From the NCBI GenBank assembly GCA_020439745.1, contig JAGQSC010000044.1, forward strand, positions 148,395-212,394: DNA of 64,000 nt, read 5' to 3'. This stretch comes from Acidobacteriota bacterium (GTDB lineage: Bacteria; Acidobacteriota; Holophagae; Acanthopleuribacterales; Acanthopleuribacteraceae). The notes beneath the pieces are model-generated. The model did not search any database and had not been told where the DNA came from. It saw nothing but the letters and a program-made list of their open reading frames with translations. This document shows, in pieces, positions 45,329-54,675 of this stretch. Position numbers and translations under genes: made by a program. How positions within the stretch are numbered: position 1 is the stretch's first letter; each line of letters opens with the position of its first letter.

Positions 45329-46902
45329 GCCTGTACAACAGGTTCCCCTTCCACTTCATTCCGTTGGGGATAGTCTCGCGCTACCAGTTGTGTCATTTGA
45401 TAGGCCGTTCTGCGAACAAAACGGTGGGGATAGGTGTGAGTCAGGTAGCGATGCAGTGCCATGCGCAAAGTCTTGTGTGTCTCGAGACTGACGTTGCCTT
45501 TCAAGTTCTGGACCGCGTAATAGGTTTTGATACGGTGACACGCGAAAATGGGTTCGGCCATACCGTGATCAATGAGCGCCACACCAGAAAGATCCACATC
45601 CACGGCTTTCACCTGCAACTGGTCTCGTTTCACAAAGGTCGCGTTGCGACCAATGAAGCATGCCAACTGTGTCAGCACCGGCGCCCAAAGTTCGGGGAAG
45701 CGCTGGCAGGTTTGCCATCCAGCTTCTGCAAAAGTCAGGGCATGAGTGAAGTCCAACCAACCGATGTTCTTTTGGATGGGAATGTGCACTTCGCCATAAA
45801 TAGCCTCGTTAAAGGCCCACATTTGCCGCGCTGCTGCTTGGACCAAGGCATCAAACAGGACATGAGCACCAGCTTCGCGGTGCGCGACCAGCCAATCGAA
45901 AATGCGTGGCGTGGATCGCCCTACCATGGGTTCCAGGTTGATTTTTCCATCCATGGTCAGGCCCGCCAGTGCCTCAACCGTGTCGCGGTACCCCTTGAAT
46001 TCGGGGATCAAGTCTTCCTTGAAGCTGGTGCACAAGCCACGAATCAAGGCGAACACCAGCGGTTCCCACACATCGGGTCCCAACCGCTTTGCCAGTGCCT
46101 CGGTTTTCTCAACAAAGATCAGGCTGTGCCCGAAATCGCGATAATGTTCGAGTGCCGCCTTCCGCAACGCGTCCAGCACTTGGTCTCGTTGGCCGGTCCT
46201 TGCCATGGCAATGGCATCCGCTTCCTTCTCATCGTTGATCGCCTGAATCATCCTGCCCTCGTCAAAAGGCAACTCGCCATCTGGAAATGGGTAGTCCGTA
46301 CCCTTAATACCGTCAAGGCTGATGTGATCCAGAATCTCGGCATAAGGTGCCAGTTGCAGCTCCAACTCTTGCTGGGCGTCCGACAAAATCATCCAATCCG
46401 TGGCTGCACCAAAGGCATGGGTCGTGCCGTATTGAAACCGCGTGGCATAGGTCTTCACGGCAAAACGCAGTGCGTCCGCTGCACCCAAACCCGTGTAGTG
46501 ATACTGTGCCACCAACCGGTGTAACCGGCCATAGTCGCGGTCTCGCAAGGCACCCTTTAACTGAGGTTCAAGGCGCGCTCGAATCTGTTCCGGCGTTTCG
46601 TCTTGCCACTCGATCAGAAACCATTCGTTTTCTATGCGGTGGTCATACACCCGCAGGCGATCGTAGTCGTCCAGGTTCTCACCCGTTCGCAAGTCAAACT
46701 TCCAGTTGTGCCAGTGACAGGTGAGAATGCAACTCTCCTGTAATTCACCCTGAGCGAGTGGGTACCCCTCATGGGGACACCTCAGATCGAAGACGAACCA
46801 CCGATCGGCCTTGTGCCAGGCACATAACTGTTTGCCTTGCTGTTTGATGATGTTGGGTTGGTCGAGTTTGAGTGTGTTCAATGGCACGCTGATCTGATGC
46901 AT
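45325..46902 (-). CDS. Rieske [2Fe-2S] domain protein with long C-terminal region
   Basis: 525 residues from ATG 46902 (AAAGGA about 8 nt upstream). The N-terminal Rieske ferredoxin-like domain has both ligand pairs: Cys 42 and His 44 (CPHEGY), Cys 62 and His 65 (CHWHNW). The following 420 residues are alpha-helical and not recognised. They lack the catalytic His/His/Asp pattern of ring-hydroxylating oxygenases as far as I can see. Divergent from the XRE-cupin regulator and coupled to the CxxC protein gene. Redox role inferred. Confidence 0.82.
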   Translation of the reverse strand: MHQISVPLNTLKLDQPNIIKQQGKQLCAWHKADRWFVFDLRCPHEGYPLAQGELQESCILTCHWHNWKFDLRTGENLDDYDRLRVYDHRIENEWFLIEWQDETPEQIRARLEPQLKGALRDRDYGRLHRLVAQYHYTGLGAADALRFAVKTYATRFQYGTTHAFGAATDWMILSDAQQELELQLAPYAEILDHISLDGIKGTDYPFPDGELPFDEGRMIQAINDEKEADAIAMARTGQRDQVLDALRKAALEHYRDFGHSLIFVEKTEALAKRLGPDVWEPLVFALIRGLCTSFKEDLIPEFKGYRDTVEALAGLTMDGKINLEPMVGRSTPRIFDWLVAHREAGAHVLFDALVQAAARQMWAFNEAIYGEVHIPIQKNIGWLDFTHALTFAEAGWQTCQRFPELWAPVLTQLACFIGRNATFVKRDQLQVKAVDVDLSGVALIDHGMAEPIFACHRIKTYYAVQNLKGNVSLETHKTLRMALHRYLTHTYPHRFVRRTAYQMTQLVARDYPQRNEVEGEPVVQA

Positions 46903-46983
46903 GGTGTGTGTCCTTTCGCCGTTCATCTGTTCGCTGACCAAGATAACGCCTCAATTGACCGATGAACCCGATTTTGGTTAATA

Positions 46984-47002
46984 TATCGACATGAAGTTGA
47001 TA
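46984..47002. promoter_or_regulatory. Inverted repeat, likely XRE-cupin operator
   Basis: TATCGAC (46984-46990) and GTTGATA (46996-47002) form a 7-5-7 inverted repeat with one mismatch, ending 2 bp before the regulator's ATG and lying in the 102-bp region it shares with the Rieske operon. Binding there would block the regulator's own expression and could affect the divergent operon. Confidence 0.5.
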
Positions 47003-47004
47003 AA

Positions 47005-47562
47005 ATGTCTGATCTCGCCAAAGACTTAGCGGCCAATCTGGTTCAGTTGCGACGGGTAAGGGGTTGGTCGCAGGCCGACCTAGCCACACTGGCCGGTCTG
47101 CCTCGGTCCACCATTGCGCATCTTGAAACAGGTGGCGGCAACCCCACGCTGGCCACTGTGTCTGGGCTTGCCAAGGCGCTAAGTGTATCCATAGAAGAAC
47201 TCCTGATTCCCTGCCGGCCGCAAACCGCACTGTTACGCGCCGAAGAGGTACCCGTCCATAAAAAGGTAGGTGGAGCTGTGCGGGTTGCCAAGTTGCTTCC
47301 GGACAAATTGCGCGGCATGGAACTCGATCGCATGGAGTTGGCGGCAGGGGTGCGTATGACAGGCACGCCCCATTTGCCACATACCAAGGAGTTCATTACT
47401 GTGGTGCGCGGTCACATGGCGGTTTACGTGGCTGGCGAAGCGTTTGAGCTTCGTACCGGGGACGTGCTGGCGTTTCCAGGAGACCGACCCCACAGTTACC
47501 ACAACTTGGGTCGTGACACCGCCGAAGCGCTGAGTGTCGTGGTGATTGCCCATATGATGTAA
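47005..47562 (+). CDS. XRE-family regulator with cupin sensor domain
   Basis: 185 residues. The helix-turn-helix spans about 10-65 (LRRVRGWSQADLATLAGLPR then TIAHLETGGGNPTLATV). The cupin domain spans about 105-180 (HTKEFITVVRGHMAVYVAGE, TGDVLAFPGDRPHSYHN), with His and Glu in metal/ligand positions. This fusion type senses a small molecule and regulates adjacent genes. There is no clear Shine-Dalgarno; the operator-like repeat abuts the start, which suggests a leaderless or short-leader mRNA. Confidence 0.92.
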   Translation: MSDLAKDLAANLVQLRRVRGWSQADLATLAGLPRSTIAHLETGGGNPTLATVSGLAKALSVSIEELLIPCRPQTALLRAEEVPVHKKVGGAVRVAKLLPDKLRGMELDRMELAAGVRMTGTPHLPHTKEFITVVRGHMAVYVAGEAFELRTGDVLAFPGDRPHSYHNLGRDTAEALSVVVIAHMM

Positions 47563-47630
47563 GCTGAAACATCAAAACCCTGCCCCTCGTAGTGATGGAT
47601 GTACGAGAAAGTGCCCTGGGAGTGTACCTG

Positions 47631-48071
47631 ATGATAAGTTGCCTGATGATCTTCACATGTTTCTTGGGTGAAGATCCCAAATGTACGTACGATACACAGG
47701 CTTGTCTTGATTACATGGCCGAGAAGATGAATGGTCGCGGCTGGTTCGGTGTGGTGATTGACCACAACGATCAAGGTCAACCGGTTGTGATGCGCGTGAT
47801 TCCAAAGAGTCCTGCCGACAAGGCAGGGGTCACCTGTGGCGACATCCTGATCTCTATGAACGGTGTGCGCTTTGATGCGGATGAAGCCGCCCGTAAGGCC
47901 CTCAAAGCAGCCGCCAAACCGGGCGCCGAAGTGGTATACGTGTTGGCCAACAGCAGTGGCGTTCAACGCGAAGTTAAGGTGAATTTGGCAGAAATGCCCT
48001 TGGACGAAAAGGCACGTTGGATTGGGGAGCATTTGCTCAAACACCATGCCATCGCTACTGCTGAGCACTGA
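47631..48071 (+). CDS. Exported single PDZ-domain protein
   Basis: 146 residues from ATG 47631, with GGGAG 8 nt upstream; GTG 47592 is a longer alternative. The N-terminus (ISCLMIFTCFLGEDPKC) is a signal or lipoprotein leader. Residues about 38-125 are a PDZ domain: GWFGVVIDHNDQG, SPADKAGVTCGDILISMNG, and strand VQREVKVNLAEMP. No protease domain is attached, so it is probably an adaptor binding protein C-termini. It lies 8 bp upstream of the propeller gene. Confidence 0.82.
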   Translation: MISCLMIFTCFLGEDPKCTYDTQACLDYMAEKMNGRGWFGVVIDHNDQGQPVVMRVIPKSPADKAGVTCGDILISMNGVRFDADEAARKALKAAAKPGAEVVYVLANSSGVQREVKVNLAEMPLDEKARWIGEHLLKHHAIATAEH

Positions 48072-48079
48072 GTCTCGCC

Positions 48080-49228
48080 ATGGCGATCTCAGCCCTTTTC
48101 GCGTTTTTACTACTGGGTGACTGGCCGCATTATCGCGGACCTGATTACAACGGCATCGCCGTTGGCTCTCTGCACCAAAAACCCCTAGAAACTGCCTGGA
48201 CGGGCCAGGTGGGTACGGGTTTCAGTGGTATCGTGGTGGCTGAGGGTCGTGTGATTACCATGGGTAATGAAGGCAATCACGATCTGGTGTTTTGCTTGGA
48301 CCTTGCGTCAGGCAAGGAACTGTGGCGATACAGTTACTCGGAACCGCTTAACCCCAACATGTACGAGGGTGGCCCCAACGCCACACCCACCGTGCATGGT
48401 AATCGCGTGTTCACGCTCTCCAAATCAGGACTCATGTTGGCGCTGGATGCCAAAACGGGCAAGGTACTTTGGCAGCGGCGTGCCGCCGAGTTCGATGCCA
48501 AACCGCCCATTTGGGGATTTGCCGGATCGCCGACTGTCTTCGGCGACCTGGTCCTGTTCAACGTGGGCGACCATGGCTTGGCCTTACGCATGGCAGACGG
48601 CACACAGCAATGGTCATCCGGCGGACCGGGCGCTGGCTACGCCACGCCCATCCCGTTAACGGACGGCAAGACGGCCCTGTTGTTGGCGGGCTCGTCGCTG
48701 TTCGCCTTGAATGCCTCCTCGGGCGATGTGGTTTGGCGATACGAGTGGAAAACAGCTTATGACGTGAATGCCGCATCGCCGATTTTGCTCGGTACGAAGG
48801 TATTCATCTCGTCGGGTTATGGTCACGGTTGCGCCCTCCTTGACATCTCGGGCGAGGTGCCGAAGCTGGTTTGGGAGAACAAATCCCTACGCAGCCATTT
48901 CAATTCGGCGGTTGCCAAGGACGGCCACATTTTTGGATTGGATGGCCAGTCGGGCAGTCGATCGAGGCTGGTCTGTATCTCCGCCCAAGATGGTCGTGTG
49001 GTCTGGGAACAAACAGGCATGCGGTTTGGCAGCGTGTTGGCGGTGTCCGACACTCTGGTGGTGTTAGAGGAACGAGGTACGTTGATCCGTGCGCATTTGG
49101 ATCCTGCCGGTTATCGCGAAATTGCGCGCCAGGAACTCCACGAAAAAAAGTGCTGGACAGTACCGACCTTTGCCGATGGTAGCTTGTTCACACGCGATGC
49201 GCGAGGAACGCTGCTGCGTTTGAATTGA
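48080..49228 (+). CDS. Exported PQQ-like beta-propeller protein
   Basis: 382 residues. A signal peptide (AISALFAFLLLGDWPHYRG) runs into WPHYRGPDYNGIA, the usual start of these propellers. Blade signatures are LDLASGKELWRYSY, LDAKTGKVLWQRR, LNASSGDVVWRYEW and ISAQDGRVVWEQ. BamB-like and PQQ-dehydrogenase-like proteins share the fold. No catalytic PQQ pocket is evident, so a binding or scaffold role is more likely. Close to the PDZ gene (8 bp), so probably one operon. Confidence 0.9.
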   Translation: MAISALFAFLLLGDWPHYRGPDYNGIAVGSLHQKPLETAWTGQVGTGFSGIVVAEGRVITMGNEGNHDLVFCLDLASGKELWRYSYSEPLNPNMYEGGPNATPTVHGNRVFTLSKSGLMLALDAKTGKVLWQRRAAEFDAKPPIWGFAGSPTVFGDLVLFNVGDHGLALRMADGTQQWSSGGPGAGYATPIPLTDGKTALLLAGSSLFALNASSGDVVWRYEWKTAYDVNAASPILLGTKVFISSGYGHGCALLDISGEVPKLVWENKSLRSHFNSAVAKDGHIFGLDGQSGSRSRLVCISAQDGRVVWEQTGMRFGSVLAVSDTLVVLEERGTLIRAHLDPAGYREIARQELHEKKCWTVPTFADGSLFTRDARGTLLRLN

Positions 49229-49277
49229 ATTCTGGTTCATTGCGGGAGTCATTGTAGAATAGGGCAACTTCCGATTC

Positions 49278-52200
49278 GTGGTTTCGCAATTGCTCAATCT
49301 GTCGCGACTCACTTGCATTTTCGTCCTTTTCACGGCATCTGCTTTGTCGCAGATGGGTGTGGTGCTGGATTCGTTTCGCCGTATCAATAGCGCCAACGGG
49401 TTACCCAGTGACATCATTTATGGCGTGATTCAGGATGGCGATGGCTATATGTGGATTGGCAGTCAAGCCGGTCTCACGCGACATGACGGCTACGACTTCC
49501 GCGTGTTTGAACATCGTCCCAACGATGATTCAACCCTAGGCGATTCCAACGCAGGTGTTTTGTGTCTGGATCGCGATGGTAACCTGTGGATAGGCACCTG
49601 GGGTGGCGGTTTGGACGAGTTCGATCTGAAAGAGGAAGTCATCCGCCACCACCGATTCAAAGCGGAAGATCCCGGCGCCGTCAGTTCCGACCGAATCCAA
49701 TCATTAACAGCGGATCAAAACGATCGAACCATTTGGATCGGCACGTTTGATGGTGGTTTGAATGCCTTCGATCTCGATAGCCGAACCATCACCCGTCATC
49801 TAGCCGGTGATGAACGAATCTGGACCATTCGCCAGGACAAATCAGGTCACTTGTGGCTGGGCAGCGACGACGGTCTGATCTCGTTTGAACCCGAAACCGG
49901 CGAATACGAATTGATTGAGATTTCAGGACCCACGCAGCCCACGCCCACCGTGATGTCCGTCCTGGTGGATGATCGCGGCGTGTTGTGCGGCACCATGGGC
50001 GGCATAAAAATCTATGACCCGGTCACAAGGACCTTTGAAGATATGGATTTCGGCTGCCCCGAACAGGCCCACCTCAACGTTCGTCAAATCTTTAAAGACT
50101 CCCACGGTGCCACCTGGCTGGCTACCTATGGACAGGGTCTGTATCGGCTGGACGCCGATGGCAGTTATGTGGCCTACCGCTCCAGAACACGCGACCATCG
50201 CAGCCTGAGTCACGATCGGGTGGAATGTCTGTTTGAAGACCGAGGCGGTATTCTTTGGATAGGCACCAGCGGCGGTGGGCTGAACTTGTTCAATCTGAAC
50301 GCTAAACCTTTCTCTCATGTGTTTCACGATCCAGAACTAGAAAACACGCTGGTACACAACGATGTGAGTTGCTTCACCAAAGACAAGGAGGGTGCACTTT
50401 GGGTGGGCACCTTTGGTGGTGGCGTCTCCATCTTCAAGGACCAAAAGTGGCACCACGACGTGTCGTCGGTTACAAACCCCAGATCCCTTTCAGACAATAC
50501 GGTTCGGGCACTTGCTTGTGATCGGGAAGGCGACGTGTATGTGGCCACCTATCGGGGCGGCTTGAATCGGAAGCGGCCCGGTGCAGAAGGCTACGACCGA
50601 TTCCTGTTGGACCCCACCAATCCCACCGGCCCTTCCAGCAACACCATGCGCAGTCTGATGGTAGACAGTCGCAACCGGTTGTGGATCGGTACGGACCGGG
50701 GCGTGGACCTAATGGAACAAACCGAAGGCGTCTTTCGCCACATCAACACCCAGACCAACCCCTTTGGCGGACCGGGCATTGCCCATCAACGAATCCTGAC
50801 TGTCGTGGAAGGATTGAACGGTGAAGTGTGGGTGGGCACAGAAAATGGGCTCAGCAAGCTAAGTGCGGAAGGGGCCACGCTGGCCAACTATTTTGCGGAG
50901 GGCACAGCTGGAACCTTATCTCATGACCGCGTGTTTTCCATCTTGGTGGACCGCGACCAGCGCATTTGGTTCGGTACGTCTTATGGATTGAACCGGTATG
51001 TCCCAGAAACCGACTCGTTTGAGTCCTTCCTGAACGTCTCTGAGAAACTGGAGAGTGTGTCTAATCAGTTTTTGACCATCCTGGAGGATAGCAACCGCCA
51101 GATGTGGTTGGGAACGCCGGCTGGACTGTATCGCTACAGTCGCGATGGTTCATTCCGCGGTTTCGACGTGGAAGATGGCCTGCAAAGCCAGACCTTTAAC
51201 TTGAATGCTGTGCTTGAATTCGACGAACATACGTTTCTGTTTGGTGGCACCAACGGATTCAATATCTTTGATCCCACCAAAGTGGTGGATCACCCCTACG
51301 ATCCGCCGGTTGTGGTCACCAGAGTGGATGTCCGTCAGGAAACCCGACTCGAACCACTCACCAATGCCAGCATCCACCGTTTGGAAATCGGTTGGCACGA
51401 GCGCGAGGTGGTGGTCCATTTCGCGTCTCTGGATTATGGTCTGCCATCCAGGAATCGCTACGCCACCATGTTGAAGGGCTATCAAGACGAATGGGTGCAA
51501 GTGGGTGCTCAAACATCGGCCTCTTTCATGAACTTGGGCGCAGGTGACTACACGTTCATGGTCAAAGGAACCAACCGCGATGGCAAGTGGAGCCACAAAA
51601 TAGGTGAACTGCATCTGAAGATTATTCCGCCGTTTTGGCAGACTACCTGGTTCATCTTCCTGTGCTTCTTGGGTTTATCGGCCATTGTGGGTTGGCGTAT
51701 TTGGGACGTGCGGCACTACACGTCCATGCTGGAAACCACAGTCCATGAACGCACACAGTCACTGGAACAAGCCAATGACGAATTGCGCCGATCGGCGGAT
51801 GAGCTGCGCGAAGCCCAAGAACGCTTGGTGCTGGCCGCACACCAGGCCGGTATGGCCGAGATTGCGACTGGCGTGCTGCACAATATCGGGAACCTGTTGA
51901 ACAGCGTCAATGTGTCGTCTCAAGAGCTTGAGAAATGCCTCAACACTTCTAAACTGGCCAGTCTGAAACGCGTGAACGACTTGATTCGCGAGGAAAGTGG
52001 GTCGCTGGTGGAATGTGTGAGCAAACACCCCAAGGGCGAAGCCATCATGCGTTTCTACATGCAGTTGGAGAAGGTGTTGGAAGAAGAGAATCACAAACTA
52101 GGCGAGGAGGTGGCCCAACTGACATCGAAGGTGAACCTGATGGGCGAAGTGATCGCCACCCAGCAGTCTTATGCCAAAACACCGCAGTTCACCGAGAGTG

Positions 52201-52643
52201 TGGACCTTCGACGATTGTTTGACGATGCACTGAAACTGGAACAGGCGGCGCTTGACCGCGATCACGTCACGGTGGTCAAGGAATACTCCGATATTCCTAA
52301 TTGTCTTTTGCCCCGCGTGAAACTAATGCAAATGTTCACCAACCTCATCAAAAACGCGCGTGAAGCCATGATCAAACTGGAACGCGGCAAGCGTTTACGC
52401 GTGGGTATTTCCCACGAGGAAGAAGTGGTGGTGGTGACCATTGAAGACAACGGCGTGGGCATCGGAGAAGACAAGCAGGAGATGATCTTTAATTACGGAT
52501 ATTCCACCAAACAGGGGGGGCATGGGTTCGGATTGCACGCAACGGCTATTGCCATGGGCGAAATAGGTGGTAGCATTTCTGTGTCCAGTGACGAGGGGCG
52601 AGGCAGTGTGTTTCGCCTGGAGTTTCCACTGACCAACGAATGA
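49278..52643 (+). CDS. Large sensor histidine kinase with Reg_prop propellers
   Basis: 1,121 residues, GTG start. A signal sequence is followed by about 14 two-component-propeller repeats (patterns like GYMWIGSQAGLTRHDG and GNLWIGTWGGGLDEFD, about residues 25-660), a Y_Y_Y domain (about 700-770), and a membrane helix (TTWFIFLCFLGLSAIVGWRI). A coiled-coil is followed by an H-box with His about 868 (GVLHNIGNLLNSVN) and the HATPase domain (NLIKNAREAM, DNGVGIG, GFGLHATAIAMG). No receiver or AraC output domain follows, unlike many Bacteroidetes relatives, so a separate regulator is needed. The ligand is probably a polysaccharide fragment (inference). Confidence 0.92.
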   Translation: MVSQLLNLSRLTCIFVLFTASALSQMGVVLDSFRRINSANGLPSDIIYGVIQDGDGYMWIGSQAGLTRHDGYDFRVFEHRPNDDSTLGDSNAGVLCLDRDGNLWIGTWGGGLDEFDLKEEVIRHHRFKAEDPGAVSSDRIQSLTADQNDRTIWIGTFDGGLNAFDLDSRTITRHLAGDERIWTIRQDKSGHLWLGSDDGLISFEPETGEYELIEISGPTQPTPTVMSVLVDDRGVLCGTMGGIKIYDPVTRTFEDMDFGCPEQAHLNVRQIFKDSHGATWLATYGQGLYRLDADGSYVAYRSRTRDHRSLSHDRVECLFEDRGGILWIGTSGGGLNLFNLNAKPFSHVFHDPELENTLVHNDVSCFTKDKEGALWVGTFGGGVSIFKDQKWHHDVSSVTNPRSLSDNTVRALACDREGDVYVATYRGGLNRKRPGAEGYDRFLLDPTNPTGPSSNTMRSLMVDSRNRLWIGTDRGVDLMEQTEGVFRHINTQTNPFGGPGIAHQRILTVVEGLNGEVWVGTENGLSKLSAEGATLANYFAEGTAGTLSHDRVFSILVDRDQRIWFGTSYGLNRYVPETDSFESFLNVSEKLESVSNQFLTILEDSNRQMWLGTPAGLYRYSRDGSFRGFDVEDGLQSQTFNLNAVLEFDEHTFLFGGTNGFNIFDPTKVVDHPYDPPVVVTRVDVRQETRLEPLTNASIHRLEIGWHEREVVVHFASLDYGLPSRNRYATMLKGYQDEWVQVGAQTSASFMNLGAGDYTFMVKGTNRDGKWSHKIGELHLKIIPPFWQTTWFIFLCFLGLSAIVGWRIWDVRHYTSMLETTVHERTQSLEQANDELRRSADELREAQERLVLAAHQAGMAEIATGVLHNIGNLLNSVNVSSQELEKCLNTSKLASLKRVNDLIREESGSLVECVSKHPKGEAIMRFYMQLEKVLEEENHKLGEEVAQLTSKVNLMGEVIATQQSYAKTPQFTESVDLRRLFDDALKLEQAALDRDHVTVVKEYSDIPNCLLPRVKLMQMFTNLIKNAREAMIKLERGKRLRVGISHEEEVVVVTIEDNGVGIGEDKQEMIFNYGYSTKQGGHGFGLHATAIAMGEIGGSISVSSDEGRGSVFRLEFPLTNE

Positions 52644-52656
52644 GTCGGGAGCAGGA

Positions 52657-52938
52657 ATGGGCCGCCGGTTTTACAAACCGACCAGAATTCCAGAGTTAGA
52701 GGTTCGCCTATCCATCAGCATGTATGAAGATGGGGGCCTTGTGGTGCTCACCGAGAAGTGCCTCCTGGAGCGGGGCCACTGCTGCGGCAACAAGTGCCGC
52801 CATTGCCCCTACTTCCCCCTCAATTCACGTGGAGCCACCCAACTGAACCCAGAGATCCATGCCCTTCAGAAGGGGTCCTCGGCCCAAGAATCTGATTCAT
52901 CATCCAGTTCCTCGTCGGGGAAAATGACCAGCACCTGA
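52657..52938 (+). CDS. DUF5522-like small cysteine protein
   Basis: 93 residues, GGAGCAGGA before ATG. The core (MYEDGGLVVLTEKCLLERG then CCGNKCRHCPYFP) is the DUF5522 pattern with four to five cysteines likely to bind zinc or iron. The last 25 residues are a Ser-rich run whose DNA overlaps, on the other strand, the small acidic ORF at 52866-53012. The tail may therefore be simple read-through of that gene. Located between the sensor kinase and comM. Confidence 0.78.
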   Translation: MGRRFYKPTRIPELEVRLSISMYEDGGLVVLTEKCLLERGHCCGNKCRHCPYFPLNSRGATQLNPEIHALQKGSSAQESDSSSSSSSGKMTST

Positions 52939-53012
52939 ATGGGTCCCCTGAAACAGGGTGTGTCAAAGACGAACGACACGTCACCATCCTCGTAAATCGC
53001 GTGAACCGCCAT
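52866..53012 (-). CDS. Small acidic protein, 48 residues
   Basis: ATG 53012 overlaps the comM stop (TGATG), and the frame ends TGA at 52866. The protein begins AVHAIYEDGDVSFVFDTPCF and has the acidic tail DEELDDESDSWAEDPF. The opening resembles short antitoxin-like proteins with the pattern ViYEnG, but it is not assigned. Translational coupling to comM supports it. It overlaps the end of the convergent DUF5522 gene by 73 bp. Confidence 0.5.
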   Translation of the reverse strand: MAVHAIYEDGDVSFVFDTPCFRGPIQVLVIFPDEELDDESDSWAEDPF

Positions 53013-54556
53013 CACGACCGCACCTCCGTGGGTTCATATTGCGCCCGCAACTGCCGATCCAGCGTTCGGTAACTGAGCGCCTCAAACACATGGTCGTATT
53101 CAATCTCGGCGGCGCCTTGTAGGTCGGCAATGGTCCGTGCTACCCGCACCACCTTGTCATGGACGCGCGTGGAAAAGCCCAGCTTCTCCATGGCGCGGTC
53201 CAGTTGCTCTGCAATTGAATCACTTAAAACACAGTGTTGTTTCATCTGTTTGGCGCTCATACGGCTATTGATGTGTCCAGGCAAGCCAAACCGTTCCGAT
53301 TGGATCTCGCGAGCGCGGCGCACGCGCTGGCGGATGGTGGCGCTGGACTCGGCGGGAGGCAATTTGCGAATAGCTCGCATGGAGACTACCGGCACCTCAA
53401 TATGCATATCAATGCGGTCAATGATGGGCCCAGAAATTCTGGAGCGGTAGGCGCGTACTTGGCCCGGACTGCAGTGACAATGTCGCCGAGGGTCCCCACG
53501 CCAACCGCAGGGGCAGGGGTTCATGGCCGCGATCAACGTGAAGTCGGCAGGGAAGGTGACCTGCAAACTGGCGCGACTGATGGTGACGTGACGGTCTTCC
53601 ATGGGTTGACGCAGCACTTCCAGCACCACACGGGGGAACTCCGGAAACTCGTCCAGAAACAACACGCCCTTGTGCGCCAAAGTCACTTCACCGGGCCGAG
53701 GCACGGTGCCACCACCGATCATGGCTATGGGCGAGGCTGTATGGTGGGGCGCTCTAAATGGCCGGCTCTGGTCCATGGCGTTGCGCGATGTGCCGGCACA
53801 ACTGTAAATGCGGGTCACCTCAATAAACTCCTCGTGGGTCAGGTCGGGCAACAGGCTGGGGAACCGTTTGCTGAGCATGGACTTGCCGGACCCGGGCGGT
53901 CCATACATCAAGAGGTTATGACCGCCAGCGGCCGCAATCTCCAATACTCGCTTGGCCAAGGTCTGACCCTTCACCTCCATGAAATCCAATTCGCTGGGTT
54001 GGGAATGGGGACGGCACCGCGGCTGGCAGATCTCCAGCGGCGCGGTTCCGCGCAAGTGCGCCGCAGCCTGGGCCAGGTTAGCTGCCTCATACACCGCGAT
54101 GCCTGGTACCAGTGAGGCTTCCTCGCCGTTGCCTTGGGGCACAATGACAGCGCTGAACCCACAAGCGCGAGCGGATTCCGCGCAAGCGATTGCCGAGCGG
54201 ACGGGTCGGGTCTGACCGTCCAGGGCCAGCTCGCCGATGAACAGCACATCGGTGAGTGCTTCGGGTGGGATGACGCCTATGGCGCTGAGGATGGCCACCG
54301 CCATGGGCAGATCATAGAGGCAGCCTTCTTTGCGCATGTCGGCGGGACTGAGGTTGATGACAATCTCGCCCGTATGCAGCGCGTAACCGCTATTGGTGAG
54401 GGCTGGCACCAATCGGTCCTTGGCCTCGCGGGTAGCTGCATCGGGCAGTCCCACAATGTGGATGGTCAATTGACGCGCATCGCGCACGTCGGCTTCTACT
54501 TGAACAGGTTCGGCATTCACACCCAAAGGGCAGGCCGAAAAAACGCGACTCATCAT
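53012..54556 (-). CDS. comM: ComM/YifB-family Mg-chelatase-like AAA+ ATPase
   Basis: 514 residues from ATG 54556 with AGGAG about 7 nt upstream; the reading to 54610 includes extra residues with no support. Domain order is complete: the Lon-like N-terminal domain (VGLPDAATREAKDRLVPAL), Walker A MYGPPGSGKSML (about 215), FRAPHHTASPIAMIGGG, LFLDEFPEF (Walker B), MNPCPCGW with the Cys-rich insert, and the C-terminal helical domain ending with FEALSYRTLDRQL. ComM is a hexameric helicase that aids branch migration during natural transformation. Its presence hints that DNA uptake is possible. Confidence 0.94.
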   Translation of the reverse strand: MMSRVFSACPLGVNAEPVQVEADVRDARQLTIHIVGLPDAATREAKDRLVPALTNSGYALHTGEIVINLSPADMRKEGCLYDLPMAVAILSAIGVIPPEALTDVLFIGELALDGQTRPVRSAIACAESARACGFSAVIVPQGNGEEASLVPGIAVYEAANLAQAAAHLRGTAPLEICQPRCRPHSQPSELDFMEVKGQTLAKRVLEIAAAGGHNLLMYGPPGSGKSMLSKRFPSLLPDLTHEEFIEVTRIYSCAGTSRNAMDQSRPFRAPHHTASPIAMIGGGTVPRPGEVTLAHKGVLFLDEFPEFPRVVLEVLRQPMEDRHVTISRASLQVTFPADFTLIAAMNPCPCGWRGDPRRHCHCSPGQVRAYRSRISGPIIDRIDMHIEVPVVSMRAIRKLPPAESSATIRQRVRRAREIQSERFGLPGHINSRMSAKQMKQHCVLSDSIAEQLDRAMEKLGFSTRVHDKVVRVARTIADLQGAAEIEYDHVFEALSYRTLDRQLRAQYEPTEVRS

Positions 54557-54675
54557 GGTGTTTCTCCTGAAACACCAGAGCCAAAACAGCTGCTGCCATT
54601 CTACGGACAAACCACAAATCCCGTCAATCCCGAAATCTCAAAAAAGGATCATTGTTAGTAGGCCGCGGAACTCCC

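Noticed and set aside
45364..46524. 386-residue plus-strand frame opposite the Rieske gene
   Set aside because: The Rieske ligand motifs and start site are on the minus strand; the plus frame shows no domain.
46980..47380. Minus-strand frame overlapping the XRE-cupin gene
   Set aside because: It is antisense to clear helix-turn-helix and cupin motifs.
53234..54115. 293-residue plus-strand frame opposite comM
   Set aside because: It is antisense to the well-supported ComM gene, whose motifs are complete.
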